From contig SAIX01000126.1 of NCBI GenBank assembly GCA_004028765.1, positions 1 through 60,110 of the forward strand: DNA of 60,110 nucleotides, read 5' to 3'. The stretch is from Chitinophagaceae bacterium. GTDB taxonomy: Bacteria; Bacteroidota; Bacteroidia; Chitinophagales; Chitinophagaceae. Positions 33,627-43,913 of the stretch are shown here, piece after piece. The position numbers and the translations under genes were made by a program. Position 1 is the first letter of the stretch; each line of letters starts with the position of its first letter. The notes beneath the pieces are model-generated. The model did no database searches and was not told the DNA's origin. It worked only from the letters and a program-made list of their open reading frames with translations.

Positions 33627-35150
33627 TTATCTGAGCAGGTATTGTTGTGCCAATGCTGTAAAATCAGCAACCTGTTGTTTTTCCCATTCGGAGGAATGGT
33701 TCAGTTCCTGTTTCATCAGCGATGCCAGTTTTGCGGCAACTTCAATTGCAGCTGCGGCATCAAGAAAAAGTATTCGTGTACGCCGCGCCAGGATATCCTC
33801 CAATGTTTTTGCCATTTCGAATCTGCAGGCACACACTGCATCAGCCATGCGGTAAGGAAAAGACGGGTGAATGTTTTCAGCAAGCATTGGTTCCTCTTTC
33901 ACAATTGCATTGATCCTTTCCTGTCTTTTCTGCTCATCGCCGATGCGCATATTTTTTGTAAGGCATTCTCTTTTTTCAAGTTTGGCAATAAAGACGGCAT
34001 TGTCTACCGCATCTTCCGCCATCCTTCGGTAAGTTGTCCATTTTCCGCCGGTGATGGTTACCAGTCCGCTGTTACTGATCACGAGTGTATGATCGCGTGC
34101 AAGCAGGGATGTTTTACCTGCACTTTTTGTTTTTACCAGCGGCCGTAAACCTGCAAATATGGCTTTCACATCTTTGCGTGTGATGGTTTGGGTTGTATAG
34201 CGGTTAAAGTGATGGATGATAAAATCGATCTCTTCTTCCAGCGGCCGCGGTTCGGCAAGTATTTCTGATACAGGTGTATCCGTTGTTCCTAAAACCACTT
34301 TGTTATGCCAGGGTACTGCAAACAATACACGACCGTCATCCGTTTTAGGGATCATCATTGCATCGCTGCCTGGGAAAAAAGATGCATCTACTACGAGGTG
34401 TATACCTTGTGAAGGAGATACCATTTCATGTTTTTGTGCATCATCCATCCGCAGGATCGCATCTGTAAAAACGCCTGTTGCGTTGATCACCGATTTTGCC
34501 TGGATGGTATATTGCTCGTTGGTAAGTTGATCAATACATACCAATCCGCTGATGCGATTTGTTGTTTTAAGCAGGCCCGTAACTGTGGTGTAGTTCAGCA
34601 GAAGGGCACCGTTTTCGGATGCGGTTACTGCGAGATCGGTGCAGAGCCTTGCATCATCAAACTGGCCGTCATAATAAAGCACACCGCCGCTCAGTTTTTC
34701 CGGATTCAATGCCGGCAGGTGTGCGAGTGTTTTTTTCCGGCCGAGCACCTGTGTTTTACCAAGCGAAAGTTTTCCGGAAAGAAGATCATAGATCCGCAAC
34801 CCGGTGCTGTAATAAAATTTTTCCCATAAACTGAATACAGGAACAATAAAGGGTTGGGTTGAGGTAAGATGAGGTGCGTTTTGTAAGAGATAGCCCCTTT
34901 CGCGCAAGGCTTCTCTGACCAGTTTAATATTGCCCTGTTGCAGGTAGCGCACCCCCCCATGCACCAGTTTGGTAGAACGGCTGGATGTGCCTTTTCCAAA
35001 ATCGTATTGTTCGAGCAATAAAGTTTTATATCCGCGGGTAGCAGAATCCAGTGCGGCGCCCAAACCTGTTGCCCCTCCGCCGATGATTACGATATCCCAG
35101 TGGGTATCCGTTATTGCATGAAACCGGTTGGATATAGCTTCCTTTTGCAT
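33627..35150 (-). CDS. glpD: Glycerol-3-phosphate dehydrogenase, FAD-dependent
   Basis: A membrane-associated flavoenzyme oxidising glycerol-3-phosphate to dihydroxyacetone phosphate and passing electrons to quinone. The FAD motif GGGATGLGAALD starts near residue 25. It is followed by the GlpD signature GTSSRSTKLVHGGVRYL and a C-terminal ITGGKWTTYRRMAEDAV segment. At 507 aa it is complete. It lies between the methyltransferase gene and glpF in the glycerol operon. Confidence 0.95.
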   Translation of the reverse strand: MQKEAISNRFHAITDTHWDIVIIGGGATGLGAALDSATRGYKTLLLEQYDFGKGTSSRSTKLVHGGVRYLQQGNIKLVREALRERGYLLQNAPHLTSTQPFIVPVFSLWEKFYYSTGLRIYDLLSGKLSLGKTQVLGRKKTLAHLPALNPEKLSGGVLYYDGQFDDARLCTDLAVTASENGALLLNYTTVTGLLKTTNRISGLVCIDQLTNEQYTIQAKSVINATGVFTDAILRMDDAQKHEMVSPSQGIHLVVDASFFPGSDAMMIPKTDDGRVLFAVPWHNKVVLGTTDTPVSEILAEPRPLEEEIDFIIHHFNRYTTQTITRKDVKAIFAGLRPLVKTKSAGKTSLLARDHTLVISNSGLVTITGGKWTTYRRMAEDAVDNAVFIAKLEKRECLTKNMRIGDEQKRQERINAIVKEEPMLAENIHPSFPYRMADAVCACRFEMAKTLEDILARRTRILFLDAAAAIEVAAKLASLMKQELNHSSEWEKQQVADFTALAQQYLLR

Positions 35151-35204
35151 TGAAATTGCTTATGGCCGTTAACAATTCAACAGATTGATTTACCTGTATT
35201 GCCT

Positions 35205-36161
35205 TTATTTTATTTTTCGTATCCAGAAAGAAGCGGGTTCATCTTTTTCACTAAGATTTCTTAGGATTCCTTTCACCTCATCCAGCGCTTCGTGTTTTAA
35301 ATGGTTCAGCGAGTACATAATTTCAAAATGATCATTGAAATAAAGAAATGCCTCCAATAAATATTGCTCATTCCAAAACCGGAATTCCTTTTGTAACCAG
35401 TCGCTCCTGTAATGCCTTGGTGTAAAAATATCATGTATATGAATAATGACCCCTTTTTTCAGCCTGGGTAATACTTCGAGGAATTCAAAGAGAACATCAT
35501 TTTCCGGCCGGATAATATGCGAAGAATCTATGAAAAGAATATCATTTTCTTCGAGTATCTCAAAAATTTCGATTGGCACTTTTTCAACCCTGTTCCGGAT
35601 CAGTTTGACCCCTTCAATTTTTTCAAGCCAGGGCATTTCATAGGGTTCAATGCAATACAGTTCAGTGTTTATTCCTTCCGGTTTATTTCGCTGAATAGCT
35701 TCATAACAGATCAATGTGCTGAACCCCGAACCGATCTCGATTATTTTTTGGGGCTTTTGATTTCTGATGAGAAGATAATAAATATCACTGTCTCCCGGTC
35801 CGAACGAAGGGTTGTTGATATAATAAACAGAACCTTTCGGATCCCCTTCCTTTGGAAATTGTAATAACTCCTGCGAATATGCCAATTTATTCAGAGAAAC
35901 GATTTGTTCAGCAACTTTCATATTAAGGCTTAGTGGCCGGATTTTATCAGCATTGAATGAATCCGAATAACGAATCTGGGGCTCATAATAATGATCCCTG
36001 ATCGGGAAAACGCCTATTTTAAGCATCATTTTTTTATGCAATGGGAAATTGCTTACCTGGTACCGCCTGATGCGTTTTAAAAAAGGCAGGTAAATGAGCG
36101 AAAAAGGTGCGAGACATATGTCGAAAAAATAAAAAAAGGTCTTTTTGATCTGTCGATTCAT
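35205..36161 (-). CDS. Class I SAM-dependent methyltransferase-like protein
   Basis: A 318-aa protein that fits class I methyltransferases. KIIEIGSGFSTLICYEA (about 136-152) looks like motif I, ILFIDSSHIIRP like the post-motif acidic strand, and GVIIHIHDIFTPRHYRSDW like the C-terminal strand of the FkbM/macrocin-O-methyltransferase-like group. The N-terminus is basic with a hydrophobic stretch (about 8-26, FFYFFDICLAPFSLIYLPF), which suggests membrane association. It is an outsider between glpK and glpD, with no link to glycerol use, and appears more AT-rich than its neighbours. It might act on surface glycans. The substrate is unknown. Confidence 0.78.
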   Translation of the reverse strand: MNRQIKKTFFYFFDICLAPFSLIYLPFLKRIRRYQVSNFPLHKKMMLKIGVFPIRDHYYEPQIRYSDSFNADKIRPLSLNMKVAEQIVSLNKLAYSQELLQFPKEGDPKGSVYYINNPSFGPGDSDIYYLLIRNQKPQKIIEIGSGFSTLICYEAIQRNKPEGINTELYCIEPYEMPWLEKIEGVKLIRNRVEKVPIEIFEILEENDILFIDSSHIIRPENDVLFEFLEVLPRLKKGVIIHIHDIFTPRHYRSDWLQKEFRFWNEQYLLEAFLYFNDHFEIMYSLNHLKHEALDEVKGILRNLSEKDEPASFWIRKIK

Positions 36162-36231
36162 GTACAGTTATTTGTATAGTATTGTCTGCTTCCTTAATAG
36201 AAAATTTATCAGCAACAACAGAGATTCAATA

Positions 36232-37728
36232 TCATTTTGTTTCGCTCCAGTGAATAGCTGCGCCCATAGCCCGCTTCCAGCCTGCTGATAATTCCGCAAC
36301 TGCCGTTGCATGTAATGATGGTTCAAATATTTTTTCCACCTGCCATTGGCTGCTGATCTCATCAATGTCACTCCAGTATCCCACTGCGAGCCCTGCAAGA
36401 TAGGCCGCACCCAATGCGGTTGTTTCAACAACAGTGGGTCTTACCACTTTTGTATTCAGCAGGTTCCCCTGGAACTGCATCAAAAGATTATTGGCTGTGG
36501 CACCGCCGTCAACACGCAATTCTTTTATCGCGATACCGGAATCGGTTTCCATTGCTTTTAATACATCCATGGTTTGATACGCGATACTTTCCAGTGCCGC
36601 CCTTGCGATATGCGCACTGGTGGTGCCCCTTGTAATACCCACAATAGTGCCACGCGCATGCTGGTTCCAGTAAGGTGCCCCCAATCCTGCAAAAGCGGGT
36701 ACCACATACACGCCTTCGGTATTTTGTACTTCCATTGCCAGGGCTTCTACGTCTGCCGAACTGCGGATGATCTTTAACCCATCCCGCAACCATTGCACAA
36801 CCGCACCGGCAATAAACACGCTTCCTTCCAATGCATAATGTGTAACACCATTTACTTTCCACGCAACCGTGGTAAGCAGGTTATTGGTTGAGGGTACGGC
36901 TTTTTCTCCCGTATTCATCAACATAAAACAGCCTGTGCCGTATGTGTTTTTTACCATACCAGGTTGCGTACACATTTGCCCAAATAAGGCGGCCTGCTGG
37001 TCGCCGGCAATACCAGCGATCGGAATATTATGCGCCGTTAGTATATTCTGTGTATGGCCATATATTTCGCTGCTGCTCTTCACTTCGGGTAATACAGCGG
37101 CAGGGATATTGAATAATTCCAGCAATGCCTCATCCCATTGCAGGCTGTGGATATTGAAGAGCATCGTACGGGATGCATTTGAAACATCTGTTGCATGCAC
37201 CTGGCCATTGGTAAGTTTCCAGAGCAGCCAGCTATCGATGGTTCCAAAACACAATTCTCCTCTCTCAGCTTTCGCACGGGCACCCGGCACATGATCGAGT
37301 ATCCATCTCACTTTCGTGGCAGAGAAATAGGCATCGATCACAAGCCCTGTTTTTTGCTGGATGATTTTATCGTGGCCTGCAGATTTTAATTCATCACAAA
37401 AAGATGCGGTACGCCTGTCCTGCCAAACGATCGCATTGTGTACAGGCATGCCTGTAGCTTTTTCCCAAACCACTGTTGTTTCGCGCTGGTTGGTGATACC
37501 GATGGCTGCAATATTTTTTACGGTAAGACCGGCTTTGGTGATCGCTTCTGCCGCCACGCCCAGTTGGGTGCTCCATATTTCATTTGCATCATGCTCCACC
37601 CAGCCGGGTTGCGGAAAAATTTGCGTGAATTCCTTTTGTGCAACGGAGATGATCGTGCCCTTTTTATCAAATACAATGGCACGGCTGCTCGTGGTTCCCT
37701 GGTCGAATGAAAGGATATACTGGCTCAT
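36232..37728 (-). CDS. glpK: Glycerol kinase
   Basis: A cytosolic FGGY kinase phosphorylating glycerol to glycerol-3-phosphate. It starts [15 protein letters not shown] (residues 7-21, phosphate loop). It also has [10 protein letters not shown], the [13 protein letters not shown] segment, [13 protein letters not shown], and the C-terminal [18 protein letters not shown]. At 498 aa it has the standard length. It is the first gene of the glycerol operon. A TATCTTCA -7-like element lies about 10 bases upstream of the start codon (37747-37754, minus strand). The gene for the methyltransferase follows after 70 bases. Confidence 0.97.
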   Translation of the reverse strand: MSQYILSFDQGTTSSRAIVFDKKGTIISVAQKEFTQIFPQPGWVEHDANEIWSTQLGVAAEAITKAGLTVKNIAAIGITNQRETTVVWEKATGMPVHNAIVWQDRRTASFCDELKSAGHDKIIQQKTGLVIDAYFSATKVRWILDHVPGARAKAERGELCFGTIDSWLLWKLTNGQVHATDVSNASRTMLFNIHSLQWDEALLELFNIPAAVLPEVKSSSEIYGHTQNILTAHNIPIAGIAGDQQAALFGQMCTQPGMVKNTYGTGCFMLMNTGEKAVPSTNNLLTTVAWKVNGVTHYALEGSVFIAGAVVQWLRDGLKIIRSSADVEALAMEVQNTEGVYVVPAFAGLGAPYWNQHARGTIVGITRGTTSAHIARAALESIAYQTMDVLKAMETDSGIAIKELRVDGGATANNLLMQFQGNLLNTKVVRPTVVETTALGAAYLAGLAVGYWSDIDEISSQWQVEKIFEPSLHATAVAELSAGWKRAMGAAIHWSETK

Positions 37729-37807
37729 GAAACAATCGTTTCATTGAAGATAGGTGATTTTGTTATTGATGAAACATGCGGAATTGTGGTAATAACCCAG
37801 CAACTGA

Positions 37808-39166
37808 TCAATGTTTTTTCAGCCATTGTTCCGGGTTCAACTGAACGCTTTTATCATTCATGATAGAGAACAACAGAATCCCTTCCCCATCAATCGAAGT
37901 ACCGGATTTACCCAGTACAGAGCCTGCTTTTACTTCCTGGCCGGAAGATACCGCAACCGATGAGAGATACTGGTACCCGCTGAAATATTTACCATGACGT
38001 ACCACGATCATTCTTTCGCCGTTAACCTCACTTGCATAGATCACCACACCATCTGCCACCGAACGAACCGTGGAGCCCACAGGCACGGAGATTTCTATTC
38101 CATCGGTTTGTTTTTCGAGTTTTGTACCCGGGATTTTTTCGCGCCCCTGGTGTGCTGTTACCACACCTGTGGAAACCGGCCAGGGCAGTTTGCCTTTATT
38201 GCTTTCGAAATTGATCGACATTTCTTTGCCCTCAGGGGTTGACTCGAGCGGGGTATAAGCCCTTTCCACATTACTGGAGGTAACCCCGGTTACCGGTTCG
38301 TTTCCGAGGGATGAGGGTTTGGAAGGTTTCACCGCAGGTGGGTTGCCATTATTTTTTGCTGCAGCATTATCTGCAGCTGCCTGTGCTTTTTTCTGGTCTT
38401 CCTGGGCTTTCAAACGGGCCGCCTCACGCTTTTTGGCTTCTTCTATCTCCCTGCGTATAATCGCATCAAAAGCCTGCTTTACCCGCTGCCTTTGTTTATC
38501 TTTATCGCTGATCTGCTTGCTGATTTCTTTCTCCTTCCCTTTCAGCTGTGTTACCAACTGGTCCTGTTCTTTTTTATCTGCTTCGAGTACTTTCAGTTGC
38601 TCGCTCTGGCTCTGCAATGTCCCCAGTCTTTCTTTCTTATTCTTACTGAGAATCGATATTTTCTCCTGCAGCAACTGATCCGATTTTACAATGGCATTGG
38701 CCTGTGCTTCCCTGTTCTGGCGGTAGCTTTTCAGATATGTGATCCGTTTGATGGCATCATTGAAATCACTGGCAGAAAAAAGAAAATTCAGGTACTCATA
38801 ACTGCTCCGGTTCTTATAGGCAAATACAAGGCTTTTGGCATATTTGATCTTCAGCGTATCCAGCTCTTTGCGCAAACGGTAAATATCCCTTTCATTTGTA
38901 AAGATCATTTCATCCATCTGCCTGATCTGGCGGTTGATGCTGTTAACGAGTTCCTCCCTTTTGTTGATCTTTTTTTTGATGATGGCGAGTTGCTTAAGGG
39001 AGTTCTTTTTATTGTTTTCTGTTTCATTATACAAACGGTTCAGGTCAGCAATCTCTTTCTGAAGCTCCTGTTCTTTTTTCTGCAACTCTTCCCTTGTATT
39101 CTGGGCATGGCCGCAATACAGGCTGATGGTAAACAGAAAGAGGACTGAGAAAAAACGTTTGAGCAT
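37808..39166 (-). CDS. Murein hydrolase activator EnvC / M23 peptidase
   Basis: A secreted coiled-coil protein with a C-terminal LytM (M23) domain, 452 aa. A signal peptide ends near HAQN (about residue 22). Two long coiled coils cover about 25-110 and 160-255. A low-complexity Ala/Asn/Pro linker follows, then the LytM domain (about 325-450). The domain shows GVVTAHQGR in place of the catalytic HxxxD, and only one clear His in VVRHGKY, so the zinc site seems degenerate, as in EnvC, which activates amidases instead of cutting. It is the last gene of the dut-DUF4292-envC group. Confidence 0.9.
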   Translation of the reverse strand: MLKRFFSVLFLFTISLYCGHAQNTREELQKKEQELQKEIADLNRLYNETENNKKNSLKQLAIIKKKINKREELVNSINRQIRQMDEMIFTNERDIYRLRKELDTLKIKYAKSLVFAYKNRSSYEYLNFLFSASDFNDAIKRITYLKSYRQNREAQANAIVKSDQLLQEKISILSKNKKERLGTLQSQSEQLKVLEADKKEQDQLVTQLKGKEKEISKQISDKDKQRQRVKQAFDAIIRREIEEAKKREAARLKAQEDQKKAQAAADNAAAKNNGNPPAVKPSKPSSLGNEPVTGVTSSNVERAYTPLESTPEGKEMSINFESNKGKLPWPVSTGVVTAHQGREKIPGTKLEKQTDGIEISVPVGSTVRSVADGVVIYASEVNGERMIVVRHGKYFSGYQYLSSVAVSSGQEVKAGSVLGKSGTSIDGEGILLFSIMNDKSVQLNPEQWLKKH

Positions 39167-39216
39167 GATCAGGAATTTTGAGCGGTTACCGTAAAACGGT
39201 GTTTTAAAACGGTAAA

Positions 39217-40050
39217 TTACTTACGCTTGAATTTTTTTGGCACTTCGAAATTGTATTTTAACGGTTCATTTAAGGTAAACTCTTTGAAATCGAGATAAAT
39301 ATTCAGTTTCGATTTTTCTGCAACAGAAATACTGCGGTAAGTGGCAAACCGGTAAGCCCCAAGGTTCTGGTAGTTTCCGAAGGTAATATCGCAGGTGCGG
39401 TTCCGCTGCAGGTCCACATCATCCAGTTTGCTGTGCATCACTTTGTAATCGGTATTGTCAAGCGTAACAAGGTGTTTAAAGATATCTCCCACCATCAATA
39501 CCAGTAACTGGCTGCTGCCGGCTTTGTAGGAAACCACGTTGCTGTCGATAAATACCGGGTTGCCGATAAGGATATCCTGGATCGTGGAGAAATCAAAGGG
39601 GATCTCAGTTACATCCTGCAGGTAATTGATCGATCGGTACATCACATATTTTTCACCGGCATGCCGCACGACCACCACACTGTCTTTTTTGATCTTTGCC
39701 TCCAGGCCCAGCCCGGGGATGCCAAGGAATGTACCTGTTACTTTGATTAAGATCACACTATCTTTTTTCATACTGAGGTAAACCGTGTAATTATCGCTCT
39801 TTTCAACCCCCTCGTATGATACTTTTATTTTCGCATTGAATGTGTTGAAATCGATCTTGCTTTTTACCACTTTAGAAAGGATATCTTTTACGATCGCGGC
39901 CGAATCGATTTTTGGCGTTTCCTTGATCACGATTACCGGGGCCGTATCTTTTTTAGTGATCGCTTCCTGTATCACCTGTGTTTTTTTCACGGTTTTACAG
40001 GCCGATAACGCACCAATAATCACAAAAGCGATGAGGATGATTTTTTTCAT
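39217..40050 (-). CDS. DUF4292 family lipoprotein
   Basis: A 277-aa predicted lipoprotein. The signal peptide ends IGALSAC (Cys18), followed by Lys. The mature part has long beta-strands (FNTFNAKIKVSYEG, DNYTVYLSMKKDSVILIKV, LEAKIKKDSVVVV), suggesting an open beta-barrel similar to LolA/LolB; that comparison is inference. Function unknown. It lies 50 bases before the EnvC gene and 9 bases after dut, a gene order I recall as common in Bacteroidota, where a TPR protein often also sits in the group. Confidence 0.85.
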   Translation of the reverse strand: MKKIILIAFVIIGALSACKTVKKTQVIQEAITKKDTAPVIVIKETPKIDSAAIVKDILSKVVKSKIDFNTFNAKIKVSYEGVEKSDNYTVYLSMKKDSVILIKVTGTFLGIPGLGLEAKIKKDSVVVVRHAGEKYVMYRSINYLQDVTEIPFDFSTIQDILIGNPVFIDSNVVSYKAGSSQLLVLMVGDIFKHLVTLDNTDYKVMHSKLDDVDLQRNRTCDITFGNYQNLGAYRFATYRSISVAEKSKLNIYLDFKEFTLNEPLKYNFEVPKKFKRK

Positions 40051-40059
40051 TCTGTTTGA

Positions 40060-40497
40060 TTATTTACCGGTATGGCCAAAACCTCCGGCGCCTCTTTCTG
40101 TTGTATTGAGTTCATCAACCGTTTGCCAGGAGACAGTTTCTACTTTTTGAAAAACCATTTGTGCGATACGTTCGCCCGACCGGATGATTTGCGGTTCAGT
40201 AGAAAGGTTGATCAGGATCACTTTGATCTCGCCCCGGTAATCTGCATCCACAGTACCGGGCGAATTCAGGCAGGTGAGCCCCTGCTTTAATGCAAGACCG
40301 CTGCGCGGTCTTACCTGGGCTTCATATCCCTGCGGTATTTCAAGGAAGAGACCTGTAGGAATCAACGCACGTTCCATGGATTGTAAAACCACCTCCTCCT
40401 GTAAAAAAGCCCGGATATCCATACCGGATGAACCAGGAGTGGCATAAGCCGGAAGCTCATTATCAGATCTATTAATAATGGGTACTAACACCTTCAT
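40060..40497 (-). CDS. dut: dUTP diphosphatase
   Basis: Trimeric dUTPase, which hydrolyses dUTP to dUMP and keeps uracil out of DNA. About 145 aa. The five family motifs are visible: [32 protein letters not shown] and the C-terminal [11 protein letters not shown]. The open frame begins at TTG 40506; ATG 40497 (MKVLVPII) matches the usual start. It heads the dut-DUF4292-envC unit and is divergent from the sugar-phosphate transferase gene. Confidence 0.96.
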   Translation of the reverse strand: MKVLVPIINRSDNELPAYATPGSSGMDIRAFLQEEVVLQSMERALIPTGLFLEIPQGYEAQVRPRSGLALKQGLTCLNSPGTVDADYRGEIKVILINLSTEPQIIRSGERIAQMVFQKVETVSWQTVDELNTTERGAGGFGHTGK

Positions 40498-40756
40498 AGT
40501 GGGCAAAGTTAAGGGTTTGATACAAGGTTATACTGCGAACAAAACAGGTTTTGAAGGTGATTTTATTAATTGTAAGCCTTCTGTGCAGGCATTACACGCT
40601 ATATCAAAATGATTATTATAAAATATCAACAAGAGCTTGTGAGCTTTAATTGATCAAAATATCAGGTACGTCATTAAATCAGAATCTACTATTTATACAC
40701 AGTTGCTGCATTATAAAAGTTATTATTACCATATATTGCAGTAGAAAAGTCAATGA
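40498..40756. other. AT-rich divergent spacer between dut and the polysaccharide locus
   Basis: About 260 AT-rich bases between two divergent genes. It should contain promoters in both directions, but no clean TAnnTTTG element or hairpin was found. It marks the left edge of the polysaccharide region. Confidence 0.5.
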
Positions 40757-42148
40757 ATGTTTAAGGGTAACCGACTTAATTACCTGGTCAGGATCTTTCT
40801 TGACATTTTACTGCTTTTTGTGTGTTTCACCGTAAGCTCTTTCCTCGATTCCGGCAGTCTTGGCCAATTGTATACTACTGCCTTTATTTCACTGTTTGCC
40901 TTTAGTATTTTAATCTGGTATATCTGTTCGAGGATATTTTTATTATATGGTGAGATCACTATTTTTTCTTTCTCGCAGGAAATGACTGTTTTTCTCCGGC
41001 ACCTCGCAACACATTTACTGTTACTGATCTTTCTGATCTTTCTTTTTTTTGAGAATAGCTACCAGTTCAGATCGCATATTCTTTATTATCATGTGCTGAT
41101 ACTTATCTCGGTCCCCTTTGAAAAATATTTATACAGGGTGCTGGTGGCTTTTATCAGGCGACAGTACAAATACGAAAAGAGCATCCTGCTTATCGGAACA
41201 GGTCAACTGGCAACCAATTTTTATAAAACAGGGATTTTAAATAATGACCTCAAGTATAACCTGATTGGTGTGATCGATGATGTAGAATACAATTCTTTTA
41301 ACGGAAAATACCTCGGAAAGATTCATCAGTTATCCGATATCATTCAAAAAAACAGTGTGGATGAAGTGATCCTTGCTCTTCCGAATGATGAAACAGAAAA
41401 AATTGACTACGTAATTGATCTCTGCGAAAAAAATAAGAAGAGAGTAAGTGTTGTGCAGGATTTTGGGCGAACGGGTTCTGTTACTGTAACAAACTATGCC
41501 GGGTTCCCTGTGGTGGGCTTACGTTATTTCCCGCTGGATGAGGCAGAGAATAAGTTTTTCAAAAGATTATTTGATATCCTTTTCTCTTTGCTTTTCATTT
41601 TATTGATATATAGCTGGCTTGCTCCGATCATAGCCATCATCATCAAACTGAATTCGAAAGGGCCCATCCTGTTCAAACAGGAAAGATGGGGTTTGAACAA
41701 TAAAAGAATCATTTGCTATAAATTCAGGACCATGTATGTCGATCGCAGGGATAACCACGATTCTTTTCAGCAGGTTACGCGGAATGACAAAAGGGTAACT
41801 GCGGTTGGGAAGTTCCTGAGAAAAACCAGCTTGGATGAAATTCCGCAATTCATCAATGTATTTTTAGGAAGTATGTCGGTAGTAGGGCCTAGACCTCACC
41901 CGATTCCATTATCGATGGAGTCGAAAGATGTCATACAGAATTATATGCTTCGTCACCTGGTAAAGCCAGGCATTACAGGTTGGGCACAGGTAAATGGAAG
42001 CAGGGGTGAAACAAGTCACCCGGACGATATGCGGAAGCGTGTAAATTTTGATCTCTGGTATATTGAGAACTGGAGTTTCTGGCTAGACTGCCAGATCATT
42101 TTTCAGACGATCGTAAATATGATCAAGGGAGATGAGAACGCATACTGA
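40757..42148 (+). CDS. Undecaprenyl-phosphate sugar phosphotransferase (WcaJ-like)
   Basis: A 463-aa polyprenyl glycosylphosphotransferase that starts polysaccharide repeat units by moving a sugar-1-phosphate, often glucose, onto undecaprenyl phosphate. Four N-terminal helices (about 8-125) precede a CoA-binding-like domain (LLIGTGQLATNF, about 147-255). One more helix follows (about 275-297), and then the catalytic bacterial sugar-transferase domain with KGPILFKQERWG, CYKFRTMY, KTSLDEIPQFINVFLG and KPGITGWAQVNGSRGE. All motifs are intact. It is the only + strand gene of the locus and converges on the 521-aa outer-membrane protein gene. Confidence 0.93.
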   Translation: MFKGNRLNYLVRIFLDILLLFVCFTVSSFLDSGSLGQLYTTAFISLFAFSILIWYICSRIFLLYGEITIFSFSQEMTVFLRHLATHLLLLIFLIFLFFENSYQFRSHILYYHVLILISVPFEKYLYRVLVAFIRRQYKYEKSILLIGTGQLATNFYKTGILNNDLKYNLIGVIDDVEYNSFNGKYLGKIHQLSDIIQKNSVDEVILALPNDETEKIDYVIDLCEKNKKRVSVVQDFGRTGSVTVTNYAGFPVVGLRYFPLDEAENKFFKRLFDILFSLLFILLIYSWLAPIIAIIIKLNSKGPILFKQERWGLNNKRIICYKFRTMYVDRRDNHDSFQQVTRNDKRVTAVGKFLRKTSLDEIPQFINVFLGSMSVVGPRPHPIPLSMESKDVIQNYMLRHLVKPGITGWAQVNGSRGETSHPDDMRKRVNFDLWYIENWSFWLDCQIIFQTIVNMIKGDENAY

Positions 42149-42189
42149 GGATTTAATGCGTATGTGTATTCCCGTTTCGTTAATTTCTC

Positions 42190-43755
42190 CTACAAGCCAT
42201 ACGTCATACCAATATTGAATAAACTTACATTATCAAATCTCCTGAAAGAAGTACTCAGGTTAAGTCGGTAAACATATTCATAACTGGCAGAAAAGAAACC
42301 TTCATCCGATCTCTGCTGAAAATCGAAAAGAAACGGGGGTTGTGGTTGTTGAATATTATACTGCTGGTCAAATGTACCGGAGCCTCCTTTACGAAGATGC
42401 GTGTACCTGGCATATAATTTTAAACGGGGAATAGGTGTATACCTGACAAAGCCGATGATACGATCGCCGTTATTTCCCATCCAGTCGCCCAAAAGATAGT
42501 TTTGATGCGTATAATTCTGAGCAGGGATAAAATTCCGATATACAAAAGGTCTTATCCGGGTATATTCTATACCAAATGTCATGTAAGGCAACAAAAGATC
42601 AGTAACAGATCCACCAACGGTATAGCCGAGTTGATTACGCTGTTTTTGCTTATCAAAAATTTTACCGATTGAAATTTCATCTATAAACATTGTTCCATAC
42701 AGATGTGTGTTTTTGATCTGATTACGCGAGCTCAGTTGTAAAAAGAATTGTCCATTAGAACCTTTCTCAATAGCATCGTTAGCGGAGGCATTGTCATAGG
42801 CTTTGAAAAACATAATCGGGATCAGGAAACCTATGTTTAATTTATCGTTATAAATCACCGATTCACCAAAAGAGAAATTCAGTCCTTTTTTAAGCCGGAT
42901 GTCAACACTGTGGGATGCCATAAATTTTGGAACTTCCAGAAAACGGACAGAGCCATAAATATTACCCGGCAAAGCATAAGAGATCGCCGAATCGATAACA
43001 TTTGACCTCAACCATGCATGCGAATAATAAAAAGACAACCAGGAAAGAGGCTTATAGTCTAACCGCAGATATGGGTACACAGGTGCTTTATCAGATAAAA
43101 CAACTTTTCCGTTTTCACCATATCCCCAGGTAAGATAATCCTGGCCAAGGCTTACAGAGAATCTTGATGCTTCATACCGAAGGCTTGCTCTTAATTCTGT
43201 ATAGTTGATTTTTTTATTACTAAAATCATTCTGTTTAACAATACCTGTTATACTACCGGCAAATAAATTTGAGAATGAAGTATCGAAACCGTTTCCGTTT
43301 ATGGTAACATCATGAAAAGAAAATTGATATCCCAAATGTTTACCGATTCTACCCCAGAAATTAATACCTGAACTGGTGCTTTTGATATTTCGGCCAGTGC
43401 CACCCGTGAATGAAGCGGTAAACACAGGGTCAGCCCAAAAAGTAAATGAAGTGTCCTTAATGGCTAATATTCTTTTCCTTTCCCCTTCTTGAAATTCTTT
43501 CTTGTAAAAAAGAAATTCGTTTTTTTCAATATCAGTAAGCGACGAACGATGATTCTCGAGTGTATCCAGGCATGCAAGAATATATGTTTTACTTAAAGGA
43601 CGGATATTATCATCAAAAAACAACAACCCTTTTTGAGCCATCCGCGACAAATAATTATACACTTCATTTGTGTGCCTTTCATAAGCCGGTTGCCCGAATG
43701 AAAGTGAAATAGAAAGAACGATGGTACCAAGCAGGAAAAAGGATTTATTCGTCAT
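42190..43755 (-). CDS. Wzi-like outer-membrane beta-barrel protein
   Basis: A 521-aa secreted protein with an N-terminal signal peptide (residues 1-21, ends SFGQ). An alpha-helical region (about 25-95) comes first, then a long series of amphipathic beta-strands ending in an aromatic/Leu terminus (IGMTYGL), typical of outer-membrane barrels. The segment WGYGENGKVVLSDKAPVYPYLRLDY resembles the NAPGF region of the two Wzi-family proteins encoded further upstream, so it may be a distant paralogue that binds or assembles capsule. Start at ATG 43755. It lies at the end of the leftward polysaccharide cluster, after a 158-base gap. Confidence 0.7.
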   Translation of the reverse strand: MTNKSFFLLGTIVLSISLSFGQPAYERHTNEVYNYLSRMAQKGLLFFDDNIRPLSKTYILACLDTLENHRSSLTDIEKNEFLFYKKEFQEGERKRILAIKDTSFTFWADPVFTASFTGGTGRNIKSTSSGINFWGRIGKHLGYQFSFHDVTINGNGFDTSFSNLFAGSITGIVKQNDFSNKKINYTELRASLRYEASRFSVSLGQDYLTWGYGENGKVVLSDKAPVYPYLRLDYKPLSWLSFYYSHAWLRSNVIDSAISYALPGNIYGSVRFLEVPKFMASHSVDIRLKKGLNFSFGESVIYNDKLNIGFLIPIMFFKAYDNASANDAIEKGSNGQFFLQLSSRNQIKNTHLYGTMFIDEISIGKIFDKQKQRNQLGYTVGGSVTDLLLPYMTFGIEYTRIRPFVYRNFIPAQNYTHQNYLLGDWMGNNGDRIIGFVRYTPIPRLKLYARYTHLRKGGSGTFDQQYNIQQPQPPFLFDFQQRSDEGFFSASYEYVYRLNLSTSFRRFDNVSLFNIGMTYGL

Positions 43756-43913
43756 TTCCGGAGTGTTATTATGCTTAAAAAAAATGAGCTGTAAAAGCCC
43801 ATATTAAATCAAAATCGTTGACAGAAAAATACGATTCGGTGATAGCGAAAGAAAATAATATAAAACCAGAGCAATTCTGATCAGAAAATAAAATCTTAAA
43901 AGGGCCTAAGTTT

